Shown here: positions 19,190-27,374 of the stretch, piece by piece
How the letters are laid out: every line of letters begins with the position of its first letter
Numbering within the stretch: the first letter of the stretch is position 1
Assembly (NCBI RefSeq): GCF_025548535.1
Contig: NZ_JAJLQW010000003.1
Coordinates: forward strand, 62,001 to 126,000
Origin: Undibacterium sp. Jales W-56
Lineage (GTDB): Bacteria; Pseudomonadota; Gammaproteobacteria; Burkholderiales; Burkholderiaceae_D
Direction of reading: 5' to 3'
DNA: 64,000 nucleotides
Notes under the pieces: model-generated
What the model saw: only the letters and a program-made list of their open reading frames with translations
Database searches by the model: none
Told to the model about the DNA's origin: nothing
Program-made: the position numbers and the translations under genes

Positions 19190-19218
19190 CTTGAAATCCA
19201 AAATAGCTATGCCCATAT
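19190..19218 (+). promoter_or_regulatory. Sigma-32 (RpoH) heat-shock promoter of hsp20
   Basis: CTTGAAA at 19190-19196 and CCCATAT at 19212-19218 are separated by 15 bp. This closely matches the RpoH consensus (CTTGAAA, 13-17 bp, CCCCATNT). It lies about 70 bp upstream of the small heat-shock gene start, leaving a leader of about 60 nt. Confidence 0.85.
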
Positions 19219-19227
19219 CCGTACCAG

Positions 19228-19285
19228 CAGGCGCTCAGGAGAGGCCTGCCAATTGCATATCGCTTACTTTTATAAAGGATATATC
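19228..19285 (+). promoter_or_regulatory. ROSE-like RNA thermometer leader of hsp20
   Basis: A first hairpin (GCAGG...CCTGC) lies at about 19228-19249. In the second, ATATCGCTTA (19257-19266) folds on TAAAGGATAT (19273-19282) and buries the Shine-Dalgarno AAAGGAT. UCGCU, matching the U(U/C)GCU element of ROSE thermometers, sits opposite the SD with a G-G mismatch. ROSE elements typically control ibpA/hsp20 genes. The pairing was done by eye. Confidence 0.6.
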
Positions 19286-19747
19286 ATGCGTAATTTTGAC
19301 TTTGCTCCACTATACCGTTCTGCCATTGGTTTTGACCGTCTCGCCCACTTATTTAACGAAGCGCAGCGCACCGATGCGACCCCTAGCTACCCACCTTACA
19401 ACATCGAATTGATCGCCGAAGACAAGTACCGCATCACGATGGCGGTCGCCGGTTTCGATCGCTCTGAACTCGATCTCGAAAGTGAAAACGACACACTCAA
19501 AATCGTCGGTCGTAAAGCCGCTGCCGAAAACCAGGGCACCTTCTTGCATCGCGGTATCGCAGCGCGTGATTTTGAACATCGCTTCCGTCTGGCGGATCAT
19601 GTCAAAGTGGTCGGTGCGAAACTCGATAATGGCTTGCTGAACATTGAATTAATCCGTGAAGTACCGGAAGTGTACAAACCACGAAAAATTGCGATTGACG
19701 GCGATAATCTAAACGTCGTTCAAGCCGCTGAATTACAGGCAGCATAA
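19286..19747 (+). CDS. Small heat-shock protein Hsp20 (IbpA-like)
   Basis: 153 residues from the ATG at 19286, preceded by AAAGGAT. The N-terminus MRNFDFAPLYRSAIGFDRLAHLF is typical of IbpA. An alpha-crystallin domain (about 35-130) follows with 'YPPYNIELIAEDKYRITMAVAGFDRSELDLESENDTL', 'LHRGIAARDFEHRFRLADHVKVVGAKLDNGLLNIEL' and the closing 'EVPEVYKPRKIAI', which holds the IxI-like element. It is an ATP-independent holdase that binds unfolding proteins for later refolding by DnaK/ClpB. The RpoH promoter and thermometer-like leader agree with heat control at two levels. A terminator follows at once. Confidence 0.95.
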   Translation: MRNFDFAPLYRSAIGFDRLAHLFNEAQRTDATPSYPPYNIELIAEDKYRITMAVAGFDRSELDLESENDTLKIVGRKAAAENQGTFLHRGIAARDFEHRFRLADHVKVVGAKLDNGLLNIELIREVPEVYKPRKIAIDGDNLNVVQAAELQAA

Positions 19748-19750
19748 ATA

Positions 19751-19793
19751 AAACAGGGCGGCATCGATACATGATGTCGCCCTGTTTATTTTT
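19751..19793 (+). terminator. Rho-independent terminator of hsp20
   Basis: AAACAGGGCG pairs with CGCCCTGTTT around an AT-containing apical part and is followed by ATTTTT. It starts a few bases after the hsp20 stop codon. Confidence 0.9.
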
Positions 19794-19890
19794 CAAGCGA
19801 AGCCGTTTGCAAGCGGCTCCGTCGAATTTGCATCTGCTGCGATTCTTTTTGCGTTTTTTTCAGCTGCTGTCAGAGCGAATTTTAGTCAAC

Positions 19891-21030
19891 TTATTTCAGT
19901 CCGACCAGAGTATGGCGACCGACTTCACGGATATCTTTGGTTCCCGTCAAAGCCATGCTGACATCTAATTCCTTGTGCAAAATCTCCAGCATTTTGGTCA
20001 CACCCTGTTCGCCCATGGCACCCAGTCCATACAAGAAGGCGCGACCTATCATGCTGCCTTTCGCGCCCAGTGCCGTCGCCTTCAAGATATCTTGTCCGGT
20101 GCGTATCCCGCCATCGAACCAGACTTCGGTCTGATGGCCGACCGCCTCGACAATCGCTGGCAGCGCCTGTATCGATGAGATCGCACCGTCGAGCTGACGA
20201 CCGCCGTGATTGCTGACCACAATCGCATCGGCACCGGCGGCAACCGCCAGCTTGGCATCTTCCACATCGAGAATGCCTTTGAGGATTAATTTGCCGCCCC
20301 ATTCTTGCTTAATCCAGGCAACGTCGTCCCAATTCAAGGTCGGATCAAACTGGCTGGCAGTCCATTGGCTTAAAGTCAAAATTCCGTCGCCGCCCTTGAC
20401 ATGCCCGACCAGATTGCCGAAGGTTTTACGTCCGGTCAGCGCGCGTAAGGCCCATGCCGGCTTGGTCGCCAGATCGAGGATATTGGCGAGTGTGAGTTTC
20501 GGCGGTACCGACATGCCGTTGCGGATATCTTTGTGGCGCTGGCCGAGAATTTGCAAATCCAGCGTCAGGACCAACGCCGAACATCCGGCATTTTTGGCGC
20601 GCTGTATCATCTCTTTCACGAAGCCGCGATCGCGCATCACGTACAGTTGGAACCAGAACGGTTTCGTCGTCACGCTGGCGACATCTTCGATAGAGCAGAT
20701 ACTCATGGTCGATAGCGTAAATGGAATACCGAATTTTTCCGCGGCGATCGCGCCTAGCATTTCGCCATTGGCCCATTGCATGCCAGTCAGTCCGGTCGGT
20801 GCAATCGCCACCGGCATCGTCACATCCTGTCCTATCATGGTAGTGCGGGTGGAGCGATGATCGACATTGATCGCCACCCGCTGACGCAATTTCAAGGCCG
20901 CCAGGTCATCGGTATTTGCCCGGTAAGTGCTCTCGGTATAAGAGCCGCTGTCGGCATAATCATAGAACGCTTTAGGAACGCGTTTTTTGGCGAGCAAGCG
21001 TAAATCTTCTACGCAGGTAATGACGGGCAT
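19891..21030 (-). CDS. lldD: L-lactate dehydrogenase, FMN-dependent (LldD family)
   Basis: 379 residues from the ATG at 21030, which has GGGAG upstream; longer in-frame starts lack family sequence. It belongs to the FMN-dependent alpha-hydroxy-acid dehydrogenases, which oxidise L-lactate to pyruvate and pass electrons to quinones. Motifs: N-terminal 'KRVPKAFYDYADSGSYTESTYRAN', 'PVAIAPTGLTGMQWANGE', the catalytic His in 'VSNHGGRQLDG' and the FMN-phosphate site 'DGGIRTGQDILKATALGAKGSMIGRAFLYG'. A closely related alpha-hydroxy-acid oxidase cannot be excluded without alignment. It lies downstream of, and parallel to, a LysR gene (130-bp gap). Confidence 0.88.
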   Translation of the reverse strand: MPVITCVEDLRLLAKKRVPKAFYDYADSGSYTESTYRANTDDLAALKLRQRVAINVDHRSTRTTMIGQDVTMPVAIAPTGLTGMQWANGEMLGAIAAEKFGIPFTLSTMSICSIEDVASVTTKPFWFQLYVMRDRGFVKEMIQRAKNAGCSALVLTLDLQILGQRHKDIRNGMSVPPKLTLANILDLATKPAWALRALTGRKTFGNLVGHVKGGDGILTLSQWTASQFDPTLNWDDVAWIKQEWGGKLILKGILDVEDAKLAVAAGADAIVVSNHGGRQLDGAISSIQALPAIVEAVGHQTEVWFDGGIRTGQDILKATALGAKGSMIGRAFLYGLGAMGEQGVTKMLEILHKELDVSMALTGTKDIREVGRHTLVGLK

Positions 21031-21160
21031 GCTGATACTCCCAGAGAGACGAATAGAATGCGCAAAGTGTAGGGCAAAAGCGCTGAGCCATGGCGGAAAA
21101 GCATTCAAGACGAGGGTGAAGTATTTTCACGCCAGCCTTCTGTTTCATAGCGAAATGCGT

Positions 21161-22066
21161 TTATTCGGCAAATTGTTCAGCGATAAAATGCCTTAGCCAC
21201 TGATTGCCTTCATCCTGATTGTAACGCCGGTGCCAGAACATATTGGTCTGCAATGCAGGTAAGCGCAGCGGCGATTTGATGTAGCGCAAATTAAATGGCG
21301 TTGCCGCCCGCTCCGCGAGTTTTTGCGGCACAGTCACCAACAGATCGGTACTGCTGACGATGTACGGCACCGCCACAAAATGCGGCACCCGGAACTGCGC
21401 TTCTGCAATGATGCCGGCCTTTTCCAGCAATTGATTAATTTTATCGTAAGGGCTTTCTTGCGAAGCGACGATGAGATGGCGGGCCGCGAGAAATTCTTTC
21501 AACTCGATCTTTTTGTTCGCCAGCGGATGTTCATTGCGCAACATGCAGACATAATTTTGCTTGAACAAACGCCGTTGATACAGCGCGCCGGAGATCGTAT
21601 CAAACGCGCCGATCGCCAGATCAACCCGTCCTGCTTCCATCTCCGACTTTAAATCCATGCTGCTGGCCCGCACCGTCGACAGCTGTACCGAAGGCGCAAA
21701 TTGCCGGCATGACTCGACCAGCACCGGCATGAAATACACTTCACCGACATCGCTCATCGCAATCGTGAACTGGCGCTTGCTGGATGCCGGATCAAAACTG
21801 TCATGCTGATTCAGCGCACGCGCGATGCTGCCCAGCGCATTCGCAATCGGTTCCGCCAATGATTCAGCAAACGGCGTGGCCTGCATCCCCTGTGCCGTCC
21901 TGACAAACAGCTCATCAGCAAAAGTCCGGCGCAAGCGCGCCAGTGCATTACTCACCGCCGGTTGCGACAAACCGAGTTTTTTGGCAACGGAAGAGATCTG
22001 CTTATCCTGAAAAACTTCCTGAAATATCACCAGCAAGTTCAGGTCAATGTCTTTGGGTTCTATCAT
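21161..22066 (-). CDS. LysR-type transcriptional regulator divergent from hmgA
   Basis: 301 residues. N-terminal winged HTH (about 8-67, 'DLNLLVIFQEVFQDKQISSVAKKLGLSQPAVSNALARLRRTFADELFVR') and a C-terminal periplasmic-binding-like effector domain. The NodD/LinR-like N-terminus ('DLNLL..F..V...') is common in regulators of aromatic catabolism. It is transcribed away from hmgA-fahA and shares a 179-bp intergenic region with it, so control of homogentisate degradation is the best guess. The neighbouring lldD on the other side is an alternative target. Confidence 0.88.
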   Translation of the reverse strand: MIEPKDIDLNLLVIFQEVFQDKQISSVAKKLGLSQPAVSNALARLRRTFADELFVRTAQGMQATPFAESLAEPIANALGSIARALNQHDSFDPASSKRQFTIAMSDVGEVYFMPVLVESCRQFAPSVQLSTVRASSMDLKSEMEAGRVDLAIGAFDTISGALYQRRLFKQNYVCMLRNEHPLANKKIELKEFLAARHLIVASQESPYDKINQLLEKAGIIAEAQFRVPHFVAVPYIVSSTDLLVTVPQKLAERAATPFNLRYIKSPLRLPALQTNMFWHRRYNQDEGNQWLRHFIAEQFAE

Positions 22067-22129
22067 GCTCTTATCGGAAAGCTGCAGCTCGGTCAGGTCA
22101 GATCAATGCCGACCACTATTCACAAAATC

Positions 22130-22142
22130 AATGTAGTACATT
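22130..22142. promoter_or_regulatory. Candidate LysR operator between the regulator and hmgA
   Basis: AATGTAGTACATT is a perfect palindrome with a single-base centre in the divergent region, about 104 bp before hmgA. It resembles the AT-rich, dyad-symmetric boxes LysR proteins bind. A related half, CCACTACATTAG, occurs about 50 bp downstream. Assignment is by position and symmetry only. Confidence 0.4.
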
Positions 22143-22245
22143 TTTGTATTTCTATCGCGTATTTTACTAGACTCCACTACATTAGCGTCTTAATCTATCT
22201 TCTCAAAATTTTTAGTTTGAGTTTATGCTTTGCAATGAGGTTCCT

Positions 22246-23568
22246 ATGAGCAAGCTGTCCAAGCCCGCCAGCGCCGGTCGCGCTTATCAAACCGGCTTCG
22301 CCAATGAATTTGCCACCGAGGCTTTGCCCGGTGCATTGCCGAAAAATCAAAATTCGCCGCAACAATGTGCGTACGGCTTGTATGCCGAACAAATGTCGGG
22401 CACCGCCTTCACCGCACCGCGCCATGCGAATCGCCGCTCCTGGCTGTATCGCATCCGCCCGGCGGCAATGCATCAGCCTTTCACAAAAATCGATAGCGGC
22501 GCTATGACCAATCAATTCGATCAGGTGCCGTCGACGCCAAATCAATTGCGCTGGGATCCGCTGCCAATGCCCGAGATCGCGACCGACTTCATTGACGGCT
22601 GGGTCAGCATAGCAGGCAATGGTTCGGCCGATGCGCAAAGCGGCTGCGCAATTCATATGTATGCGGCGAACCGCGATATGACGGGTCGGTATTTCTATAA
22701 CGCCGATGCCGAGATGCTGATCATTCCGCAACAGGGCCGCTTGCACATCCGCACCGAACTCGGCGTCCTGGATATTGAACCGCAAGAAATTGCCGTGATC
22801 CCGCGCGGCATCCGCTTTGAAGTCAGCTTGCCCGATGGCGTGGCGCGCGGCTATTTATGCGAAAATTTCGGCGCAATGCTGAAGTTGCCCGATCTCGGCG
22901 TAATCGGCTCCAACGGTCTGGCGAATCCGCGCGACTTTTTGACGCCGCATGCGAGTTACGAAGACAAGGAAGGCGACTTTGAGCTGGTCGCTAAATTCAG
23001 CGGCAATTTGTGGGCGGCCAAGATTGGCCATTCGCCGCTCGATGTGGTCGCCTGGCACGGTAATCTTGCGCCGTATAAATATGATCTGCGCCACTTCAAT
23101 ACGATAGGTTCGATCAGCTACGACCATCCTGATCCGTCGATCTTTCTGGTGCTGCAATCCCCTAGTGATACACCGGGTGTGGATACGATCGATTTTGTGA
23201 TTTTTCCGCCGCGCTGGCTGGCAGCCGAGAATACTTTCCGGCCACCCTGGTTCCACCGGAATGTCGCGAGCGAATTCATGGGACTGATTCACGGCCAGTA
23301 TGATGCGAAATCGACCGGTTTCCGACCTGGCGGCGCGAGCCTGCATAACTGCATGAGCGGTCATGGGCCGGATGCATCGACCTTCGAGAAGGCCAGCAAC
23401 AGCGACACCAGCGTACCGCATAAAGTCGCCGACACCATGGCCTTCATGATAGAAACCCGCACGATCATCAAGCCGACCCGGGCCGCGATGAACTCGCCAC
23501 AGCTCCAGCCGGATTATTTCCAATGCTGGATGGGCATCAAGAAAAATTTTAATCCGGAGCAAGCATAA
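22246..23568 (+). CDS. hmgA: Homogentisate 1,2-dioxygenase
   Basis: 440 residues from the ATG at 22246 (TGAGG upstream). Opens the aromatic ring of homogentisate to maleylacetoacetate in tyrosine/phenylalanine catabolism, using non-haem iron. Recognisable sequence: '[26 protein letters not shown]', '[13 protein letters not shown]', '[30 protein letters not shown]', and the iron-binding region '[23 protein letters not shown]' with '[12 protein letters not shown]', which carry the expected His and Glu ligands. Length is normal. fahA starts 1 bp after the stop, so the two form an operon. No maleylacetoacetate isomerase gene is present in the window. Confidence 0.97.
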   Translation: MSKLSKPASAGRAYQTGFANEFATEALPGALPKNQNSPQQCAYGLYAEQMSGTAFTAPRHANRRSWLYRIRPAAMHQPFTKIDSGAMTNQFDQVPSTPNQLRWDPLPMPEIATDFIDGWVSIAGNGSADAQSGCAIHMYAANRDMTGRYFYNADAEMLIIPQQGRLHIRTELGVLDIEPQEIAVIPRGIRFEVSLPDGVARGYLCENFGAMLKLPDLGVIGSNGLANPRDFLTPHASYEDKEGDFELVAKFSGNLWAAKIGHSPLDVVAWHGNLAPYKYDLRHFNTIGSISYDHPDPSIFLVLQSPSDTPGVDTIDFVIFPPRWLAAENTFRPPWFHRNVASEFMGLIHGQYDAKSTGFRPGGASLHNCMSGHGPDASTFEKASNSDTSVPHKVADTMAFMIETRTIIKPTRAAMNSPQLQPDYFQCWMGIKKNFNPEQA

Positions 23569-23569
23569 A

Positions 23570-24895
23570 ATGACGATCCAACTCAACGAAACCCATGACG
23601 CCGGCTTGCGCAGCTGGGTCGGCTCGGCCAACGATGCGCAATGCGATTTTCCGATTCAGAATTTGCCTTACGGCGTGTTCCGTAGCTCAGGCAGCGCTGA
23701 GGCGTTCCGTATCGGGGTAGCGATCGGCGACCAGATTCTCGATCTGAAAGCAGCGCATGCCGCCGGTATTTTTGCGACACTGAAGTCGCCGCAATTTGAC
23801 CAGGCCATCGCCAGCGCCAGCCTGAACGCTTTAATGGATCTGGGCAATACCACCTGGGGCATCTTGCGCCTGTTGTTATCGCGCGCCTTGCGCGAAGGTA
23901 GCCCTCAACAGACGAGTTTGCAAGCCGCATTGATCGCGCAAGCAGACGCTGAATATGCCTTGCCTGCGCAGATCGGTGACTACACCGATTTTTATACCTC
24001 GATTCATCATGCGACCGCCGTAGGCAAATTATTCAGGCCGGATAATCCTCTGCTGCCGAATTACAAATGGGTACCGATCGGTTATCACGGCCGCTCATCG
24101 TCCATCGGGGTGTCGGGCCAGCGCTTCCGTCGTCCGCTCGGACAGACCATGCCGCCAAATGCCGCGACACCGGTGTTCGGCCCCGCCAAACGCATGGATT
24201 ATGAATTGGAAATCGGTATCTTCATCGGCAATGGTAATGCGCCAGGTGATGCGATCAATATCGAGGAGGCAGAATCGCATGTGTTCGGCTTGTGTCTGCT
24301 GAACGATTGGTCGGCGCGCGACATGCAAGCCTGGGAATATCAACCGCTCGGCCCTTTCCTGGCGAAGAATTTTGCTTCGACGATTTCACCCTGGATCGTC
24401 ACGCTGGAAGCCCTTGCGCCGTACCGTCATCCATGGCAACGCGAGACGACCGATCCCCAGCCTTTGGCTTACCTGGAATCACCCGAATTACGCCAGCATG
24501 GGGCTTTCGATGTCGAGCTCGAAGTCTTATTGCAAACCAAGACGATGCGAGAACAAGGCCTGGCAGCGCAGCGCCTGTCGCTGTCGAATTTCCGTCATTC
24601 GTATTGGAGTGTCTCGCAACTGGTCGCGCATCATACGGTGAACGGCTGCAATTTACGCGCAGGTGATTTGCTGGGGTCCGGCACCCAATCGGGGCCGACA
24701 CCGGAAGAAGCCGGATCCCTGCTGGAACTGACTGCCGGCGGCAAACAGGCGTTGACTCTGGCGAATGGCGAGCAACGCGTCTTCATCGAAGATGGCGACA
24801 CCATCATCATGCGCGGCTGGACACAAAAACCCGGCTTGCCGCGCATCGGCTTTGGCGAAGTTGCGGGGACATTATTGCCCGCTCGCTCGGTATAA
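23570..24895 (+). CDS. fahA: Fumarylacetoacetase
   Basis: 441 residues, starting 1 bp after hmgA (upstream CGGAGCAAGC serves as ribosome binding site). It hydrolyses fumarylacetoacetate to fumarate and acetoacetate, the last step of tyrosine breakdown. FAH motifs: 'GDYTDFYTSIHHATAVGKLFRPDNPLLPNYKWVPIGYHGRSSSI' (catalytic His and Ca2+ Asp region), 'RMDYELEIGIFIG' (metal Glu residues), 'LLNDWSARDMQAWEYQPLGPFLAKNFA', and 'LLGSGTQSGPTPEEAGSLLEL' near the end. Length equals the usual bacterial and eukaryotic enzyme. Confidence 0.97.
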   Translation: MTIQLNETHDAGLRSWVGSANDAQCDFPIQNLPYGVFRSSGSAEAFRIGVAIGDQILDLKAAHAAGIFATLKSPQFDQAIASASLNALMDLGNTTWGILRLLLSRALREGSPQQTSLQAALIAQADAEYALPAQIGDYTDFYTSIHHATAVGKLFRPDNPLLPNYKWVPIGYHGRSSSIGVSGQRFRRPLGQTMPPNAATPVFGPAKRMDYELEIGIFIGNGNAPGDAINIEEAESHVFGLCLLNDWSARDMQAWEYQPLGPFLAKNFASTISPWIVTLEALAPYRHPWQRETTDPQPLAYLESPELRQHGAFDVELEVLLQTKTMREQGLAAQRLSLSNFRHSYWSVSQLVAHHTVNGCNLRAGDLLGSGTQSGPTPEEAGSLLELTAGGKQALTLANGEQRVFIEDGDTIIMRGWTQKPGLPRIGFGEVAGTLLPARSV

Positions 24896-25016
24896 TTTCT
24901 TTAAGTAAAAAAACGCAGGCCAAAGTGGTAGGTATGCATTTTTTGTTGCTTTGCTTTGCTATTCCTGCAAAGCGAAGTAAGTACGGCATAACTGGTTATT
25001 TTTTTTAGTGAGCGTA

Positions 25017-25178
25017 ATGAAAATCAGGATTTTTTTCTATCGGGAAGAGATTCGTGTATGGCAAAACCAAGGCGTGATTCAACCACTCGATCTGGCACTT
25101 TCATGCGATCAGGCAGAGCGTATCTGTGTCCAGCACAAGTTGCTGGAAAAGGGCAGATATAGACGCGACGTCTATTAG
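25017..25178 (+). CDS. Small hypothetical ORF (53 aa) abutting a MITE-like element
   Basis: An ATG at 25017 opens a 53-residue frame (MKIRIFFYREEIRVWQNQGV to RRDVY) that ends in TAG at 25176-25178. I do not recognise a family. It is charged, with a hydrophobic N-terminal strand and no signal peptide, and a weak AGTGAG precedes it. The stop codon overlaps the TA/G junction where the inverted-repeat element begins. If the element is cut out with one TA removed, the frame still ends in TAG at the same place, so the element need not have truncated it. Real-gene status is uncertain. Confidence 0.35.
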   Translation: MKIRIFFYREEIRVWQNQGVIQPLDLALSCDQAERICVQHKLLEKGRYRRDVY

Positions 25179-25382
25179 GACCTGTTAACATGTAAATCAG
25201 AAGATGCGTTCACTCCCAAACGCAGGATGGCAAGGCGCCCCTCCGGGAATGACCTAAACGGGTACAGGGCTAGGCGCAAATCGCTTATAGTGCTCGCACT
25301 ACGGCGCGTTTAGTTGAAACCCTTGCCTAGCCTGTACCCGTTTAGACTCATTCGCACTCCCGATTTATATGTTAACAGGCCC
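25178..25382. mobile_element. MITE-like element with 20-bp terminal inverted repeats and TA flanks
   Basis: About 205 bp with no coding capacity. The ends are near-identical inverted repeats: GGACCTGTTAACATGTAAAT at the left and the complement of GGGCCTGTTAACATATAAAT at the right (18 of 20 match). Both ends are flanked by TA (25176-25177 and 25383-25384), as expected for a TA target duplication. A second, internal inverted repeat (25254-25279 against 25323-25345, core CTAAACGGGTACAG) lets the whole element fold into a long hairpin. A half-site resembling its end (AGGGCTTGTTAACAT) lies near 28415. Confidence 0.7.
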
Positions 25383-25391
25383 TAGTCTGTT

Positions 25392-25604
25392 TCATGCTGC
25401 TCGCAGCGGATCAAGCAAAGATCGCAAGTTATTGTGATCCAGCTCATACATCAGGGCAATCAGACTACCCAGTTCACCTTTAGGGAAACCTTCGCGCGCA
25501 AACCAGCCGAGATAATGCCCAGGCAAATCGGCGAGCAAGCGCCCTTGATATTTGCCATAAGGCATAGTGCGGGTGACGAGAAGCTGCAAGGTTTCCGGAT
25601 GCAT
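25392..25604 (-). CDS. DUF3820 family protein
   Basis: 70 residues. 'TRTMPYGKYQGRLLADLPGHYLGWFAREGFPKGELGSLIALMYELDHNNL' is the DUF3820 (putative quorum-sensing-regulated virulence factor-like) signature; the fold includes a 'PYGKYKG' loop. Function is unknown. It lies 7 bp downstream of the ACT-domain gene on the same strand, so the two are probably co-transcribed. The MITE-like element lies just after its stop. Confidence 0.8.
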   Translation of the reverse strand: MHPETLQLLVTRTMPYGKYQGRLLADLPGHYLGWFAREGFPKGELGSLIALMYELDHNNLRSLLDPLRAA

Positions 25605-25611
25605 AACAAGC

Positions 25612-26025
25612 TTATTTGGCGGATGTCATCTGTAATTTCTGCAAGGCCATCATCGCCGCAGAAGCCTGTTCAACCGGGATGAAAATATGGTCATGACAAG
25701 CGCCTGCAATCACATTGCAGCTGATATTCGCAGCACCCAAAGCCTGCGCAAACGCAGCAGTCAAACCAACCGCCTGTAAATCGGAATGCACATTCAGCGT
25801 AATCCAGGCCGCGCGGAACAATATTGTCAAACCAAGGCGTTCGGCCTCGGCCTCAGGCACCACCAAAGTCATACCTTCGATTTCGCGTATTGCAGCGATG
25901 ATGTGAATGTCGCGCCAATCAAATGCCATCGGCACGCAGACATAGGCATACCTACCCTCGTTCAACACAGGTTCCATTGAACTGAGCAGAGTTGGCAGAT
26001 CTGAAATTGGTTTGTAGGATGTCAT
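25612..26025 (-). CDS. ACT-domain protein
   Basis: 137 residues with two ACT-like modules, the CASTOR/ACT_7 arrangement: an N-terminal 'LPTLLSSMEPVLNEGRYAYVCVP' and a C-terminal 'AAWITLNVHSDLQAVGLTAAFAQALGAANISCNVIAGACHDHIFIPVEQASAAMMALQKL'. ACT domains bind amino acids and act as allosteric sensors, but stand-alone proteins like this have no proven role. Upstream of DUF3820 with a 7-bp gap, same strand. No signal peptide or membrane segment. Confidence 0.82.
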   Translation of the reverse strand: MTSYKPISDLPTLLSSMEPVLNEGRYAYVCVPMAFDWRDIHIIAAIREIEGMTLVVPEAEAERLGLTILFRAAWITLNVHSDLQAVGLTAAFAQALGAANISCNVIAGACHDHIFIPVEQASAAMMALQKLQMTSAK

Positions 26026-26144
26026 CGGATCAAATTGCAGAATTAATAGTACTTTTTACATAAAAATAATGGCTCGGCACATTGAAATTATCAATTTTAT
26101 TGATCGGGCAATTAAATAAATAAATTCTATTTAGTTTTCACTTT

Positions 26145-26170
26145 GTCACTCCTGCGAAGGCAGGAATGAC
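26145..26170. repeat. Short palindromic repeat unit
   Basis: GTCACTCCTGC and GCAGGAATGAC flank a GAAG loop, giving an 11-bp stem with one mismatch. This 'GTCATTCCTGCGAAGGCAGGAATGAC'-like sequence is of the kind dispersed through many proteobacterial genomes. Only one unit is seen here. Confidence 0.55.
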
Positions 26171-26305
26171 GCATTTTACAGATCAATAGAAAAGTATTTA
26201 TTGCATTTTATAAATTGTCGTTCGACCAAAAATGCTAACAAAGCATTACTTATTTTTAGACAATATGATACATTCCGACAATATTAATTTCAGTGAATCA
26301 ACTCA

Positions 26306-27271
26306 ATGTTTATCAAGCGTTTAACAATATTTTTCCTGCTTTTTTGCTCTTTGACTGGTGCAGCGCAAGCAAATATGCCTGAATCCGGCTGGTGGTGGAA
26401 TGCCTCTGAAGCTGGCCGTGGCTACTCAATTGAAATTCAAGATAATCAAATCTTTGTTGCGGCTTATACATATGATGCAAATAAACAACCCGTCTGGTAT
26501 TACAGTTCCGGGACATTAAGCGGTGACTCATCCTACTCCGGGCGAGTTGTCAAAGCAGTTAACGGCTCTTGTTTTGGATGCTCACAAGGCACTCCTCAAA
26601 GCCTTGATTCCGGAGCCATAACGATCAAATTTAATGGCGCTAAAGACGCAACATTGACAATCATGGGATATACGACACAAATCACCCGTTTTGATTTCGC
26701 GAACGGGGACAACACGCGATATCCGAATGCGTGCTACGGCGAATGGTCGGGTGTTTATGGCAGCCCCAGTTTCCCAGTCTACAATGGTGAAAGAATAAAA
26801 TTCAATAGCACATATATCGCCACCGATGGCACCAACTACCTGAAAGGTTACAGGACAGGATCGACCGCTAACATCGCTTTATGTTCATACGATGCAAACT
26901 CCGGATATTGGTCCATGATTCTTGATTCATCAACCTCTTACTACCAGTTTTTTCAATTCAAATTCACTGGTTTTAACCGCATGGAAGGTACACATTGGAC
27001 TTTCCTGAAAGGTGGCACGATAGCAGGAAGCGGTGAGAACTGGGTAGCATTCCGAACTGCATCAAAAAGCTTTGTACTAGGCCTGATAGCGCCAGCAACC
27101 GAGAAATCTGAGATGATGGTTGATCCAAATGTATTGCAAACTGCCTCAGAAGCAAGACTGGCGCGTGACAAATCTCTTGCTGATGTAAGCAAAGGAGGTA
27201 CGCCTGTGCAGCCTCAAATACAGGATGTGCTGTCCAAACAGCTGCGCGCGCTATCTGCGATTCAGAAGTAA
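26306..27271 (+). CDS. Secreted GWWWN-repeat protein
   Basis: 321 residues. A Sec signal peptide (MFIKRLTIFFLLFCSLTGAAQA) is followed by one copy of a module: 'SGWWWNASEAGRGYSIEIQDNQIFVAAYTYDANKQPVWYYSSG', then a beta-rich 'TLTIMGYTTQITRFDF' close. The same module occurs twice in the cytochrome-fusion protein at 42580. The rest (residues 150-270) is a beta-rich region I do not recognise, with Cys at several positions, and the tail is charged and helical. The GWWWN module is common in secreted proteins of Burkholderiales and Xanthomonadales but has no known function. Single gene with its own terminator. Confidence 0.7.
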   Translation: MFIKRLTIFFLLFCSLTGAAQANMPESGWWWNASEAGRGYSIEIQDNQIFVAAYTYDANKQPVWYYSSGTLSGDSSYSGRVVKAVNGSCFGCSQGTPQSLDSGAITIKFNGAKDATLTIMGYTTQITRFDFANGDNTRYPNACYGEWSGVYGSPSFPVYNGERIKFNSTYIATDGTNYLKGYRTGSTANIALCSYDANSGYWSMILDSSTSYYQFFQFKFTGFNRMEGTHWTFLKGGTIAGSGENWVAFRTASKSFVLGLIAPATEKSEMMVDPNVLQTASEARLARDKSLADVSKGGTPVQPQIQDVLSKQLRALSAIQK

Positions 27272-27277
27272 ATGACC

Positions 27278-27308
27278 AAAAATACCTCACCTTGGTGAGG
27301 TATTTTTT
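27278..27308 (+). terminator. Terminator of the GWWWN-repeat protein gene
   Basis: AAAAATACCTCACC pairs with GGTGAGGTATTTTTT around a TT loop. It is a textbook hairpin with T-tract, 7 bp after the stop codon, and can work in both directions. Confidence 0.93.
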
Positions 27309-27374
27309 CATCTATCATCTAATTCAATTTAGAGCATCCTGAGTTCTGATTGGAATCCGCCGGTTTTGTACGGC

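Noticed and set aside
25178-25382. Structured RNA or tRNA-like gene in the fahA-DUF3820 gap
   Set aside because: The fold is explained by terminal inverted repeats with TA flanks; no cloverleaf or conserved tRNA bases are present.
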